A DNA stretch of 64,000 nt from an uncultured Roseicyclus sp. (GCA_947500415.1 CANMRT010000001.1:1266982-1330981), one strand, 5' to 3'; numbered from the stretch's first letter, positions 43,890 through 52,971 are shown. Translations and numbers: made by a program. Notes: generated from the sequence alone by a model not told the origin.

Positions 43890-45406
43890 AGGAAGACCGC
43901 GCCGAACGCCAGCGCAGCACAGAAACCGATCACCAGACGGGACGTCGGATTGGTGACGGCGAAAATCATCGGATCATCGTGCATCTCGCCCCGATCCGCG
44001 ACCAGAACCAAACGGCTGATCCAGAAGATCAAAAGTGGGCAAATGCCCCAAAGCAACCACGGCGCGCCGAACTTCGCCTGGGTCTGTGGCTCATCCACGT
44101 AGAGTGCCAGGACCAGTACAGCGAGGTAGCCGGAAGTGATTGCCATTTGGCTCACCACACGACGGTCCTCTGGCTGATAGCCCCGGCGAGAGGTCACGCG
44201 ACCGGCGGTCTCGCTATCGGTCAATTCGGCCAACCGTTTCACTGCCGCGAGCGCGAAGAAAATGAACATGGAGAATGCGAGGATCCAGACTGACAGGCCT
44301 GATCCCATCGCCACGCCGCCCGCAATGATGCGAAGCGTGAATAGGAACGCGAGCACGCAGATGTCGATCAGAGTGTGCTGTTTCAGGCGGACGGAATAGG
44401 CCACTGTCGCCATGAAATACAGCGCCACAACCGCCAACAACGCCGGTGAGACCAGCAGCGCCAGCAAAAGCGCGCAGCCCAACAGCACAGGAATGGCCAT
44501 AGTACCAAGCGCCGTCGAAAGATCGCCCGCCGCAAAAGGCCGTGTGCGTTTGCGCGGGTGGCTGCGGTCGTCCTTGAGGTCGAGCAGATCGTTTATGAGA
44601 TACCCGGCAGAGGCCGCAAGGCTCAGCGACAGGAACGCCGCAATGATGGGCAGCAGGGCTGGCACGCCATAGCTCGGGTCCACTACCAAGGGGATTAGAA
44701 CCAACAGGTTTTTCATCCATTGCTGGGGCCGCATCGCGCGAGAAAGGCCTTCAATGGGAGTCGCACGATCAAGATGTTCGGCCGGGACCGCGCTTGCATC
44801 CAGCGCAGCGCGTGTGCGGGGTGAGGCACCGACACTGATCGCGCCTTCCGCCTTCTCCCAAACCGCAAGATCGGCTGTGCTGTCGCCGACATAGGTGAAG
44901 CCTTCGGGGAAACGCTCCGCGAGGAAGGTGGCCTTCTCCGCGCCCTTCAGGTTGCACTGACCGTCCGAGCCGTGGGCTTCGTCGAACAGGTCGAGGTGGC
45001 CCGCGACCTGATCCGCGATGGATTGATCGCTTGCAGTCACCAAGGCTGTTCGTCCTCCGGCCTCACGCCACGCTCTTACGCGTTCAACGACTTCGCCATC
45101 ATAGGGCAGCGTTGTGACATCAATATCCGACAACTCGGTCAGGCGCCGCTTAAGTTGCGCGCGTCCACTGCCAAGGCTGGCCATCGCGCGTGCGGTCGCC
45201 CAGGCATCCTGGCTGAGCGCGGACCAAAGGCTCTCGAACAGCATGTCCGACCGCAGCAACGTGCCATCGAGATCAACAGCCAATACCGCACCCTTGCCGA
45301 CGTCTTGGGACGCGGGGCGTGCGTTAGTTTCTGTTGAATTGTCCGGTGGCGAGGTCAGCTTTCGAAATCCCTTATTGGTATGCGGAGAAACTGCCCCAGC
45401 AACCAA
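43886..45406 (-). CDS. HAD phosphatase-UbiA prenyltransferase fusion (phosphoribosyl-polyprenyl-phosphate synthase-like)
   Basis: A 506-residue two-domain protein. An HAD-type phosphatase (AVDLDGTLLRSD near residues 42-53, TYVGDSTADLAVW near 175-187) is fused to a UbiA-type membrane prenyltransferase (NDLLDLKDDRSHPRKRTRP near 270-288, plus seven to nine membrane segments). UbiA relatives add phosphoribose to polyprenyl phosphate in arabinan synthesis; the HAD half could remove the 5-phosphate. The start codon is TTG at 45406; no ATG fits upstream of the HAD motif. It is the first gene of the operon and lies close to, and divergent from, the Sel1 protein gene. Confidence 0.85.
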   Translation of the reverse strand: MVAGAVSPHTNKGFRKLTSPPDNSTETNARPASQDVGKGAVLAVDLDGTLLRSDMLFESLWSALSQDAWATARAMASLGSGRAQLKRRLTELSDIDVTTLPYDGEVVERVRAWREAGGRTALVTASDQSIADQVAGHLDLFDEAHGSDGQCNLKGAEKATFLAERFPEGFTYVGDSTADLAVWEKAEGAISVGASPRTRAALDASAVPAEHLDRATPIEGLSRAMRPQQWMKNLLVLIPLVVDPSYGVPALLPIIAAFLSLSLAASAGYLINDLLDLKDDRSHPRKRTRPFAAGDLSTALGTMAIPVLLGCALLLALLVSPALLAVVALYFMATVAYSVRLKQHTLIDICVLAFLFTLRIIAGGVAMGSGLSVWILAFSMFIFFALAAVKRLAELTDSETAGRVTSRRGYQPEDRRVVSQMAITSGYLAVLVLALYVDEPQTQAKFGAPWLLWGICPLLIFWISRLVLVADRGEMHDDPMIFAVTNPTSRLVIGFCAALAFGAVFL

Positions 45407-45512
45407 GGCTTGGCCAGTGGTTTCTGTCGCTCAGTCGCGCCAATACTATCGACAGGTGCAAACTCCGTGGCTATCGTCACTGGTGTTGATTTTACTGGGG
45501 GAATTGCCTGTC

Positions 45513-47129
45513 ATGAAGCTGCCTGTCGCATTGCGTTCAATCTCATTGGTGTCTGCTCTCGCCTTGTGCGCGGGGGCCGCGACGGCCCAAGATGACGGGG
45601 CTGCCGAACGTGCCGCCGCCGTGGAAGATGCACTGGCCGCATTCGAGGCATTGGCGACGGGCGCGGGGCCTGCGGCAGCGGAGGCCGAAGAAGAAGAAGT
45701 GGCTGAGGAAGATGGTCCGTCCGCTGTCGAAGAGGCACTGGACGCCTTCGCTGCTTTGGCCGCTGACACTGCAGCGCGCGCAGAAGAAGAGGCCGCGACC
45801 GCTCGAGACGCCGCCGTTGGAGATGCCCAGAACGCGTTTGCCGCTTTGGCTGCTGAAACCGCAGCCCGTATGGAAGAAGAAGCCGCGACCGCCCGCGAAG
45901 CAGCGGTTGGTGACGCGCAGAACGCCTTTGCCGCACTTGCCGCCGAGAGCGCCGCCCGTGCCGAGGAAGAGGCAGCTGCCGCTAGGGCATCAGCCGTGGA
46001 AGATGCGCAATCTGCCTTTGCTGCTATGGCCGCAGAGGCCGAAGCTGCTGCCGCCCGCGAGACTGCTATCGCCGACGCACAGTCTGCGTTTGAGGCGCTT
46101 GCTGCCGAAAGCGCTGCCCGCGCTGAAGCGCAAGCTGCACTGGATACGTGTGTGTCGACCGCTGGCGAACCCTCTGCCGAGAATTTCGCCACAGAAGAGG
46201 CGCAGGCTGCCGCCCTAGATGCGCTGCGCGAGGCTTTGCCCGCTTGTCGCGCTGCTGCTGAAGCATTGCCGGAAGAGGGCGCGCCGTTCTTCCATCTGGC
46301 CACCGCAGCACAAGCTTCGGGCCGTCATCGCCGCGCTGTGCCGCTTTATGAACAAGCCGCCGAAAACGGGGTCGCCGCAGCCCTCACACGCCTTGGCGAC
46401 TATCACAACTTTGGCCTTCGCCCAGTACGCGAGGACGTCGACCAAGCCGTTGAATTCTATCGCCAAGCTGCCGATGCGGGTGATCCCGCGGGAACAGCAA
46501 CCTTGGCCTTCATGTACCGTCTGGGACGTGGCGTCGATCAAAGCGGTGCGCAGTATCTGCGCCTGATGCGCGACGCGGCGGAGGCGGATTATCCGTTTGC
46601 ACAACAGAACCTTGCCGAAACGCTTTTGTCGGGCGAAGGCGTGCCGCGGGGTGAGTTGGATGACCTTGGCCTGCCCGCGCCCCGCGAGGCTGTGCCGTTG
46701 CTGGTGTCGCTGGCCAACGCGGGCGATCTGGAAGCGACGCAAAGCCTGATTGAGCTCTATTCCGATGGCGCGGGCGACGTTCCGCCAAGCGATTTCCTGC
46801 GGGGCGGTTGGGTCGATGTGTTGGCCGGAAGTGGTGATCCGGTCGGCATTGCAGAGCGAGGTTTCCTTTATGAACAAGGCATTGGACGGCCGGCGAACGC
46901 AGAACTTGCGGCTGCCGATTACGTCGCAGCGCTTGAAAGTGGCGAAGTTGATATCGACACGATGCGCGGCACGATTGATGGCCAAACCCCGCCCTGGGAC
47001 CGCGATACGGCTATTGCTTTCCAGACGATTCTGGCCGAGCGCGGCCTTTATACAATGCGGATTGACGGCGATGTCGGGCCGGGAACGCGGCGTGCGGCGG
47101 ATGGATTGGCGGAGGCTGAAAGCCAGTAA
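45513..47129 (+). CDS. Secreted Sel1-type repeat protein with 30-residue Ala/Glu repeats
   Basis: A 538-residue protein beginning at ATG 45513. A signal peptide (ISLVSALALCAGAATAQ) is followed by an Ala/Glu-rich coiled-coil stretch with a 30-residue repeat (residues 71-205), then Sel1/TPR-like repeats (about 280-470) and a C-terminal peptidoglycan-binding-like end (AFQTILAERGLYTMRIDGDVGPGTRRA). It likely sits in the periplasm as a scaffold or cell-wall-linked protein. Sel1 proteins mediate protein interactions; no specific partner is visible. Confidence 0.8.
   Translation: MKLPVALRSISLVSALALCAGAATAQDDGAAERAAAVEDALAAFEALATGAGPAAAEAEEEEVAEEDGPSAVEEALDAFAALAADTAARAEEEAATARDAAVGDAQNAFAALAAETAARMEEEAATAREAAVGDAQNAFAALAAESAARAEEEAAAARASAVEDAQSAFAAMAAEAEAAAARETAIADAQSAFEALAAESAARAEAQAALDTCVSTAGEPSAENFATEEAQAAALDALREALPACRAAAEALPEEGAPFFHLATAAQASGRHRRAVPLYEQAAENGVAAALTRLGDYHNFGLRPVREDVDQAVEFYRQAADAGDPAGTATLAFMYRLGRGVDQSGAQYLRLMRDAAEADYPFAQQNLAETLLSGEGVPRGELDDLGLPAPREAVPLLVSLANAGDLEATQSLIELYSDGAGDVPPSDFLRGGWVDVLAGSGDPVGIAERGFLYEQGIGRPANAELAAADYVAALESGEVDIDTMRGTIDGQTPPWDRDTAIAFQTILAERGLYTMRIDGDVGPGTRRAADGLAEAESQ
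45723..46133 (+). repeat. Tandem 90-bp repeats encoding a 30-residue coiled-coil unit
   Basis: Inside the Sel1-type gene, units beginning at residues 71, 101, 131 and 161, plus a shorter one near 185, share A-V-x-D-A-Q-x-A-F-A-A-L-A-A-E. The units at 101 and 131 are nearly identical at protein level. Tandem identity makes the gene prone to gain or loss of units. Confidence 0.8.
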
Positions 47130-47132
47130 AAT

Positions 47133-47705
47133 CTAGCGATTCATGCTGTGATAGTCGGCGTTAGGCATCATGTCGGACGCGATGGCGAAGCGGTTGGACA
47201 TGTTGAAGAAGCCGATCACATCGGACAGGTCGAATATCTCGTCCTGGGTGAGGCCCGCATCGCGCAGGGCTTGGCGGTCGGGTTCGTCGATTTCCCAAGG
47301 CGCTGTGGTCAGTTTCCAGGCGAAATCCAGCATCGCGCGTTGGCGCGGCTCAATTTGGGCGACGCGGTAATTCATCACCAACATCTCGCCCAGATGGGGA
47401 TCGCCAGACAGCGCGCGCACGGCTTGACCGTGGGCGACAAGGCAATAAAAACAACGGTTTGCAGAGGAAACCACAACGGCCACCATCTCACGTTCCAGCT
47501 TTGACAGGCCAGAGGGCGCACGCATCAGCGTATTGTAATACTGCCCAAAGGCGCGCAGCTTTTCCTGATTGGCCGAGAAGGTGCGTAGCACGTTTGGGAC
47601 CATTCCGAGCTTTTCCTGACAGACCTCAAAATACCGCTTTGTGTCGTCGTCGAGATCGTCGATTTTGGGTAGGTCGTAGATCGAGATGTGGTCGGGTTGG
47701 GGCAT
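47133..47705 (-). CDS. Peroxidase-related protein, AhpD/carboxymuconolactone decarboxylase family
   Basis: A 190-residue protein with an AhpD-like core: SKLEREMVAVVVSSANRCFYCLVAHGQAVR carries the redox CxxC (NRCFYCLVAHG) and downstream His. The extended C-terminus (DEIFDLSDVIGFFNMSNRFA) matches the uncharacterised peroxidase-related branch. It probably reduces peroxides through the Cys pair. It converges on the Sel1 gene with 3 bases between, and its upstream region contains a five-copy repeat array. Confidence 0.9.
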   Translation of the reverse strand: MPQPDHISIYDLPKIDDLDDDTKRYFEVCQEKLGMVPNVLRTFSANQEKLRAFGQYYNTLMRAPSGLSKLEREMVAVVVSSANRCFYCLVAHGQAVRALSGDPHLGEMLVMNYRVAQIEPRQRAMLDFAWKLTTAPWEIDEPDRQALRDAGLTQDEIFDLSDVIGFFNMSNRFAIASDMMPNADYHSMNR

Positions 47706-47769
47706 CGTATCCTCGGAGATTTTTCGCGAGACTTACCCTATCCTTCGCGGCTGTCCACCGCGAAGGAGT

Positions 47770-47886
47770 CCGTTCACGTGAACGGATATGCGTTCAGTTG
47801 AGCAGAGCTTTTCCGAAAAATGCGTTCAGTTGAGCAGATATGGATGCGTTCACGTGAACGGATCGAAATGCGTTCAAGTGAGCAGA
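47770..47886. repeat. Five-copy palindrome-like repeat array upstream of the AhpD-like gene
   Basis: Copies of GCGTTCAnnTGAnC(A/G)G start at 47770, 47790, 47822, 47846 and 47870. Two copies have the perfect core GTTCACGTGAAC; two have GTTCAGTTGAGC and one has GTTCAAGTGAGC. Starts are 20, 32, 24 and 24 bases apart. It could be an operator array or a repetitive element; no known site was recognised. Confidence 0.6.
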
Positions 47887-47897
47887 AAACGGATGGG

Positions 47898-49601
47898 TCA
47901 GGCGACCGCCAGCCCCTCGTCTGACAACCCGTCGAGACGCGGCATGAGCGACAGGAGGGACCGCGTGTAGGGATGTTGCGGATCGGCGAAGAGTGCCTCA
48001 GTCTCGGCCACCTCCACCAGTTCGCCATTCTTCATCACGCCGACGCGGTCGCACATCTGGCGTACCACGGGCAGGTCGTGGGAGATGAAGAGCATGGTCA
48101 GGCCAAGATGTTCCTGAAGGTCTTTCAGGATGTTCAGGATCTGCGCCTGGATGGAGACGTCGAGGGCTGAGGTCGGCTCATCACAGATCAGGAAACGCGG
48201 CTGGGTGGCGAGCGCGCGGGCGATGGAAATGCGCTGCCGCTGCCCGCCGGAGAATTCGTGGGGGTATTTGAGGCCCGCTTCTGCGCCGAGGCCCACGCGA
48301 TCCAGCAGCTCGGACACACGTTCTTTCAAAGCCTGTCCTGCCAGAAGCCCGTGGTGGCGGGCGGGTTCGGCCACGATTTCGTCCACCCGCATCCGGGGGT
48401 TGAGGGACGAATAGGGGTCCTGGAAGATCATCTGGATCTGCTTGCGGTACCAATCGGGCACGCCGCCGGGCTGACTGGAGACTTGCTGGCCGTCAAACCA
48501 GACCTCGCCGCCATCGACCTTGTAGAGGCCCGCAATCATCCGCGCGATGGTGGATTTGCCGGAGCCGGATTCACCCACCAGCCCGAAAACCTCACCTTCT
48601 TTGATGTCAAAGCGCGCCTGATCCACGGCGGTGAAATACTCGCGGTTGCGCGGCAGGATCGCGCGTTTTTGCAGGAAGGTTTTGGTCAGACCCTTGGCTT
48701 CAACCAGCGGCTTGGCGCGGTCGACCTGCGTTGTGGGCCAGTTGCGTTTGAGGTCTTCAATGGCGAATTCGGTGACGCGGCCGCCGTAGGAGATCAGTGG
48801 GAAGCGGTGCAGCTTGACCGTGGGGCGCGGAACGGCGGCGATGAGGGATTTCGTGTAGGGGTGGTTCGGCTGGCCGAGGACCTGTTCGGTGGAGCCGCTT
48901 TCGACCACTTCGCCCATATACATGACCGTCACCTTGTCGGTGGTGTCGGCAATTACGCCCATGTCGTGGGTGATCAGGATCACGCCCACCTGCCGCTCGC
49001 GGGTGAGTTCCTTGATGAGTTCGAGGATCTGCGCCTGGATGGAGACGTCGAGGGCCGTTGTGGGTTCATCCGCGATGATGACGTCCGGTTCCGAGCAGAG
49101 GGCAAGGGCGATGACCACGCGCTGCCGCATCCCGCCGGAGAATTGGTGCGGATATTGGTCGAGGCGCGTTTCGGGATCGGGGATGCCCACGCGGTCGATC
49201 AGGTCGCGGGCGCGTTGGTTGGCCTCATCATCCGTGACATTGAGATGTTCGGAGATGGTTTCAACCAGCTGCTGGCGCACGGTGAAGAGTGGGTTGAGCG
49301 AGGTCAGCGGGTCTTGGAAGATCATGGAGATCTTCTTGCCACGCAGGCTTGCCATGGCGGCGGCATCGAGGCCCGAGATTTCGTCGCCTTTGTAGCGGAT
49401 GATCCCACCGGCGATGCGACCGGGCCGGTCGAGAAGACCCATGATGGCGGCCCCGATGGTGGACTTGCCCGCGCCGGATTCGCCAACGAGGCCGTGGATT
49501 TCGCCCGGTTCGACGGAGAGATGCGCGTTCTTCACGGCGGTAAAGACCTGACGGCGGGTCGGGAATTCGACGGTGAGGTTTTCGATTTCGAGGAGGGGCA
49601 T
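47898..49601 (-). CDS. Fused dual ATPase of a peptide/nickel-type ABC transporter (DppD-DppF)
   Basis: A 567-residue protein with two complete ABC cassettes. The first has GESGAGKST, FSGGMRQRVVIALAL and IIADEP; the second has GESGSGKST, FSGGQRQRISIARAL and LICDEP. Each is followed by the oligopeptide-type extension (HPYTKSL and HPYTRSL). It powers import of peptides or similar small solutes with the permeases at 50481-52459. Its start lies 5 bases from the end of the FkbM gene, and it ends the operon. Confidence 0.94.
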   Translation of the reverse strand: MPLLEIENLTVEFPTRRQVFTAVKNAHLSVEPGEIHGLVGESGAGKSTIGAAIMGLLDRPGRIAGGIIRYKGDEISGLDAAAMASLRGKKISMIFQDPLTSLNPLFTVRQQLVETISEHLNVTDDEANQRARDLIDRVGIPDPETRLDQYPHQFSGGMRQRVVIALALCSEPDVIIADEPTTALDVSIQAQILELIKELTRERQVGVILITHDMGVIADTTDKVTVMYMGEVVESGSTEQVLGQPNHPYTKSLIAAVPRPTVKLHRFPLISYGGRVTEFAIEDLKRNWPTTQVDRAKPLVEAKGLTKTFLQKRAILPRNREYFTAVDQARFDIKEGEVFGLVGESGSGKSTIARMIAGLYKVDGGEVWFDGQQVSSQPGGVPDWYRKQIQMIFQDPYSSLNPRMRVDEIVAEPARHHGLLAGQALKERVSELLDRVGLGAEAGLKYPHEFSGGQRQRISIARALATQPRFLICDEPTSALDVSIQAQILNILKDLQEHLGLTMLFISHDLPVVRQMCDRVGVMKNGELVEVAETEALFADPQHPYTRSLLSLMPRLDGLSDEGLAVA

Positions 49602-49606
49602 GTGAT

Positions 49607-50464
49607 CTATTTCTGCCTCGCGGAAATGTGCCGGGCGCGGAACAGGCCCATCAGGCGTTTCTCGCGGAATTCAATCAAGTCGAAACCGTGGGAATGTAGC
49701 GCAGTCACGACCGCGGGGACGGTGTTTTCTTGCGCGACGCCTCGCTCTGGCCCCATGTCGACAACCACGTAGTCTATGTGAGGCAATGAGTTCACCATCC
49801 CTTGGAGGATCTCCGGCTCCGCGCCTTCGGCTTCCAGCTTGACCAGCCTGATCCTTTGATCCGGATGAAACTGGGCCATATGATCGTCGAGCGACGTCAC
49901 AGCGATTTTGATTTCGCCACTGGTATCGCCGGGATCGAAAAGGCTGGAATCGCCCGTCTCGTTCTTTTGGTAAAATGAGAGCTCACCGGTTTCGTGCCAA
50001 AGGCCCTTTTGGACCGGTTCAATGTTGCCTTCGCGCGCCGCGTTTGCATTGAGAGCGGCGAATTCGACGGGGTCCGGTTCGAACGATACGACCTTGGCGC
50101 CACGGCTGCGTAGGATCATGGAGACCTCGCCGATATTCGCACCGCAATCGACGACCAGGTCCCCTTGCGAAATAGGCACGTCGTCGAGAATGTATTCCTG
50201 AACCAGCCTCTCGCGGCGCTTTGCGACGCCGTTTTTGTATTGCCGCAAGCGTTCTCGTCGGCCCACGACAACTTCGCCATCGGCATCGCTGACATGGAAG
50301 CTGCCGCTTGGCAGGGCTTCAATCTCGACCAGGTTTTCGGGCGATAGTTTGCGGACCAGCCGGTACCGTTTGAGGAACGCTTCAGTATCCTCCACACCCA
50401 GAAAAAACGCCAAGGGGCCGCCTTTGGGTGAAAGAGATCGGTTCATGCTTATTCCAGTCCCCAT
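49607..50464 (-). CDS. FkbM-family SAM-dependent methyltransferase
   Basis: The 285-residue protein has an FkbM core: GDLVVDCGANIGEVSMILRSRGAKVVSFEPDP (SAM-binding, split motif), followed by VKLEAEGAEPEILQGM with the family acidic residues. FkbM enzymes O-methylate sugars or other small molecules. It is inserted between the permease and ATPase genes of a transport operon. The ATG at 50464 or at 50446 could serve as start. Confidence 0.88.
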   Translation of the reverse strand: MGTGISMNRSLSPKGGPLAFFLGVEDTEAFLKRYRLVRKLSPENLVEIEALPSGSFHVSDADGEVVVGRRERLRQYKNGVAKRRERLVQEYILDDVPISQGDLVVDCGANIGEVSMILRSRGAKVVSFEPDPVEFAALNANAAREGNIEPVQKGLWHETGELSFYQKNETGDSSLFDPGDTSGEIKIAVTSLDDHMAQFHPDQRIRLVKLEAEGAEPEILQGMVNSLPHIDYVVVDMGPERGVAQENTVPAVVTALHSHGFDLIEFREKRLMGLFRARHISARQK

Positions 50465-50480
50465 TTCCTGAGCTCGAACC

Positions 50481-51440
50481 CTAACGCAACCTTGGGTTCA
50501 AGGCATCCCGCAGCCAATCCCCCAGCAAGTTAACGCTCAGCGCGAGGACCAGCAGAGTTGCTGCGGGGAAGACGAGGATCCACCAGTTCCCCGAGAAGAG
50601 GAATGTCTGGCCGATGCGGATCAGGGTGCCGAGGGAGGGCTCGGTCGGAGGCGCGCCGACACCGAGGAAGCTGAGGGTGGCTTCGGCGATGATGGCGAGT
50701 GCCAGCGAAATCGTGGCGATGACGAGGACGGGTGAGAGGACGTTGGGCAGGATGTGGCGGGCCATGATGACGAAGGGCGAGCGGCCTATCAGGCGGGCGG
50801 CTTGCACGTATTCCTTGTTCTTCTCGACCAAAGTGGCGCCTCGCACTACCCGCGCGAACTGCACCCAATCCGACAGGCCGATGGCGAGGATCAGGACGGC
50901 GATGGCGACCTGGTCGCGGTACTCAATGGGCGTGATGCCCTTGGCGATGCCGAAGATCAGCATGGCCACGAGGATCGACGGGAAGGTCAGCTGAATATCG
51001 GCAATGCGCATGATGATCGTCTCGGTCCAGCCGCCCACATAGGCCGCGATCAGGCCGAGGGTGACGCCCAAGACCAGCGCGAAGGTCACGGCGGCAAAGC
51101 CCACGAAGAGCGAAACACGCATCCCGTAGAGGATGGTGGAAAAGACATCGCGGCCTTGGTCGTCGGTGCCGAGGATGAAAGTCTCTCCGGTGAAGGCAGA
51201 GGGCACGCCCGGGGCGGTCAGACCGTTCAGGAGGTTAAGAGTAGCCGGATTGAACGGGTCATGGGGCGCGATGAGGGGCGCGAAGACGGCGGCGAGGATC
51301 AGGATAGCGGTCACGGTGGCCGAGATCACGGCGACGGGCGAATGGCGGAAGGCGTAGCCCACGTCGCTGTCCCAGGCACGGGCAAAGCGCGATTGAGCGC
51401 GGACCTCAGGGATCGGATCAGTGTGTGGTGTGTCGGTCAT
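50481..51440 (-). CDS. ABC transporter permease, DppC-type
   Basis: A 319-residue inner-membrane protein with an N-terminal OppC-type extension (FRHSPVAVISATVTAILIL) and a five-to-six-helix permease domain. The EAA-like loop is AARLIGRSPFVIMARHILPNVLSP. It overlaps the DppB-type gene by one base and precedes the FkbM gene. Confidence 0.93.
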   Translation of the reverse strand: MTDTPHTDPIPEVRAQSRFARAWDSDVGYAFRHSPVAVISATVTAILILAAVFAPLIAPHDPFNPATLNLLNGLTAPGVPSAFTGETFILGTDDQGRDVFSTILYGMRVSLFVGFAAVTFALVLGVTLGLIAAYVGGWTETIIMRIADIQLTFPSILVAMLIFGIAKGITPIEYRDQVAIAVLILAIGLSDWVQFARVVRGATLVEKNKEYVQAARLIGRSPFVIMARHILPNVLSPVLVIATISLALAIIAEATLSFLGVGAPPTEPSLGTLIRIGQTFLFSGNWWILVFPAATLLVLALSVNLLGDWLRDALNPRLR

Positions 51441-52459
51441 CAGCTTACCCTCAGGCGCGGGTCAATGAAGACGTAGAGGAGGTCGACGATCAGGTTGATC
51501 GCCACGAACATCACCGAGATCAGCATGAGGTAGGCGGCCATGACGGGGATGTCGACGAACTGGATCGCGTTGATGAACAGCAGGCCCACGCCCGGCCACT
51601 GGAACACTGTTTCGGTGATGATGGCGAAGGCGATGATGGAGCCCAGTTGCAGGCCCGTCACCGTAATCACCGGCACCATAGTGTTTTTGAGCGCGTGGCG
51701 GAAATTGATTGCCCGGTCGCCAAGGCCACGGGCGCGGGCGAAGCGGATGTAATCGGCACGCAAAACCTCCAGCATCTCGGCCCGCACGAGGCGCATGATC
51801 AGGGTCATTTGGTAAAGGCCCAAGGTGATGGCGGGCAGGATGATCGACTGCACCCCGTCCCACGTGCCGAAGCCGGATCGGAACCCGCCGAAGAACCACC
51901 CGAAGACAATGTCCGTGTCCCCGCGCCCGAAGGTGGGCATACCGCCGGTGTTGATCACGGTGTCTGTGAAGGGGATGCGAATGTCGATGCCGACCCCGAA
52001 GCCGTAAATCAGCAGGACGCCGATCAGGAAAGTGGGCAGCGAGACGCCGATCAGGCTGACGGTCATGACGAAATGCGCCGTGATCCCGTCGCGCCGGATC
52101 GCGGTGAAGATGCCCAGGACGATGCCGAAAAAAAGCGCCAACGCGCCGGAGACCAGCGCAAGTTCCAGCGTTGCGGGCAGGCGTTCGGCGATGATTTCGG
52201 CCACGGGGCGGCCTTGCCGATAGGAAATCCCCAGATCGCCCTGCACGGCGCGCACGAGGAAATCCCAGTACTGGATGAAGAAAGGCTTGTTGAGGCCCAG
52301 AACTTCCCGCAGCCGTTCGATATCCGCCATTGTGCGTTCCTGTCCCAGCATCGTGTCGATGGGGTCGCCCACGAAACGGAACATGGCGAAGGCCACGAGG
52401 CCCACGACCAAAAGGACCAGCACGGATTGAAACACGCGGCGAAGGATGAAGCTGAGCAT
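51440..52459 (-). CDS. ABC transporter permease, DppB-type
   Basis: A 339-residue permease: the N-terminal segment FILRRVFQSVLVLLVVGLVAF and the FVGDPID turn are typical of DppB/OppB. The EAA-like loop is ARARGLGDRAINFRHALKNTMVPVI (split motif). The ATG at 52459 is chosen over an upstream start at 52528, because the first membrane segment begins there. It is the first gene of the permease/FkbM/ATPase operon. Confidence 0.92.
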   Translation of the reverse strand: MLSFILRRVFQSVLVLLVVGLVAFAMFRFVGDPIDTMLGQERTMADIERLREVLGLNKPFFIQYWDFLVRAVQGDLGISYRQGRPVAEIIAERLPATLELALVSGALALFFGIVLGIFTAIRRDGITAHFVMTVSLIGVSLPTFLIGVLLIYGFGVGIDIRIPFTDTVINTGGMPTFGRGDTDIVFGWFFGGFRSGFGTWDGVQSIILPAITLGLYQMTLIMRLVRAEMLEVLRADYIRFARARGLGDRAINFRHALKNTMVPVITVTGLQLGSIIAFAIITETVFQWPGVGLLFINAIQFVDIPVMAAYLMLISVMFVAINLIVDLLYVFIDPRLRVS

Positions 52460-52561
52460 CCAACGGTTGTGGGGCGATGGGGCGGGGGCGTCAAGCCGGG
52501 ATGGCGCGGAAAACGGGCTCGCATCCATCCTTTGATGGATAGGGCGGTGATTTTGATCGTG

Positions 52562-52957
52562 CTATGCGCTGTGAGGATGCAACCGGGCGGCGATTTCGCC
52601 CCGACGGCGAAGGTTGAGGCGCGAAAGAATGGCGTGGACATGATCCTTCACAGTGGCAGGGCTTATGCCAAGGGCGCGGGCGACGTCCTTGTTCGACAGG
52701 CCCCGGGCAACGGCCCAGGCCACGTCACGCTGGCGGGGTGTCAAAGCGCTGAGGTCAGGAGCGACGGGCGGGGCAGCGATGATGACGGTCGCGCCAACAG
52801 CATCGGACGCCGCCAGATCGATGAAAAGGCTATGGCCCGCATCCCCGAGCGCGCCCAGATGCGCCAGCGCTTTGGGCGCGAGTGTGCTGTCAGGCGACCT
52901 CAGCGCATGCATCGCCGCGCCAAGTGCGTCGGTGGCGGATTTAGAGATCACAGACAT
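52562..52957 (-). CDS. LuxR-type helix-turn-helix regulator, short
   Basis: About 131 residues. The C-terminal half is a LuxR/GerE DNA-binding domain: LSALTPRQRDVAWAVARGLSNKDVARALGISPATVKDHVHAIL (split motif). The N-terminal half is too short for a receiver and looks like a small sensor or remnant. The ATG at 52957 is used; a TTG at 52987 is possible. It is divergent from the NTF2-like gene with only 14 bases between start codons, so the promoters must overlap the coding ends. Confidence 0.82.
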   Translation of the reverse strand: MSVISKSATDALGAAMHALRSPDSTLAPKALAHLGALGDAGHSLFIDLAASDAVGATVIIAAPPVAPDLSALTPRQRDVAWAVARGLSNKDVARALGISPATVKDHVHAILSRLNLRRRGEIAARLHPHSA

Positions 52958-52971
52958 GGAGGAAAGATGCG

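Noticed and set aside
45114-45512. N-terminal extension of the Sel1-type gene
   Set aside because: It overlaps the divergent UbiA gene start, and the signal peptide begins at 45513.
45723-46133. CRISPR or minisatellite outside a gene
   Set aside because: The repeats keep the reading frame of a secreted protein and encode a regular coiled-coil unit.
47770-47886. CRISPR array
   Set aside because: The units are 16-17 bases, palindromic, unequally spaced and too close for spacers.
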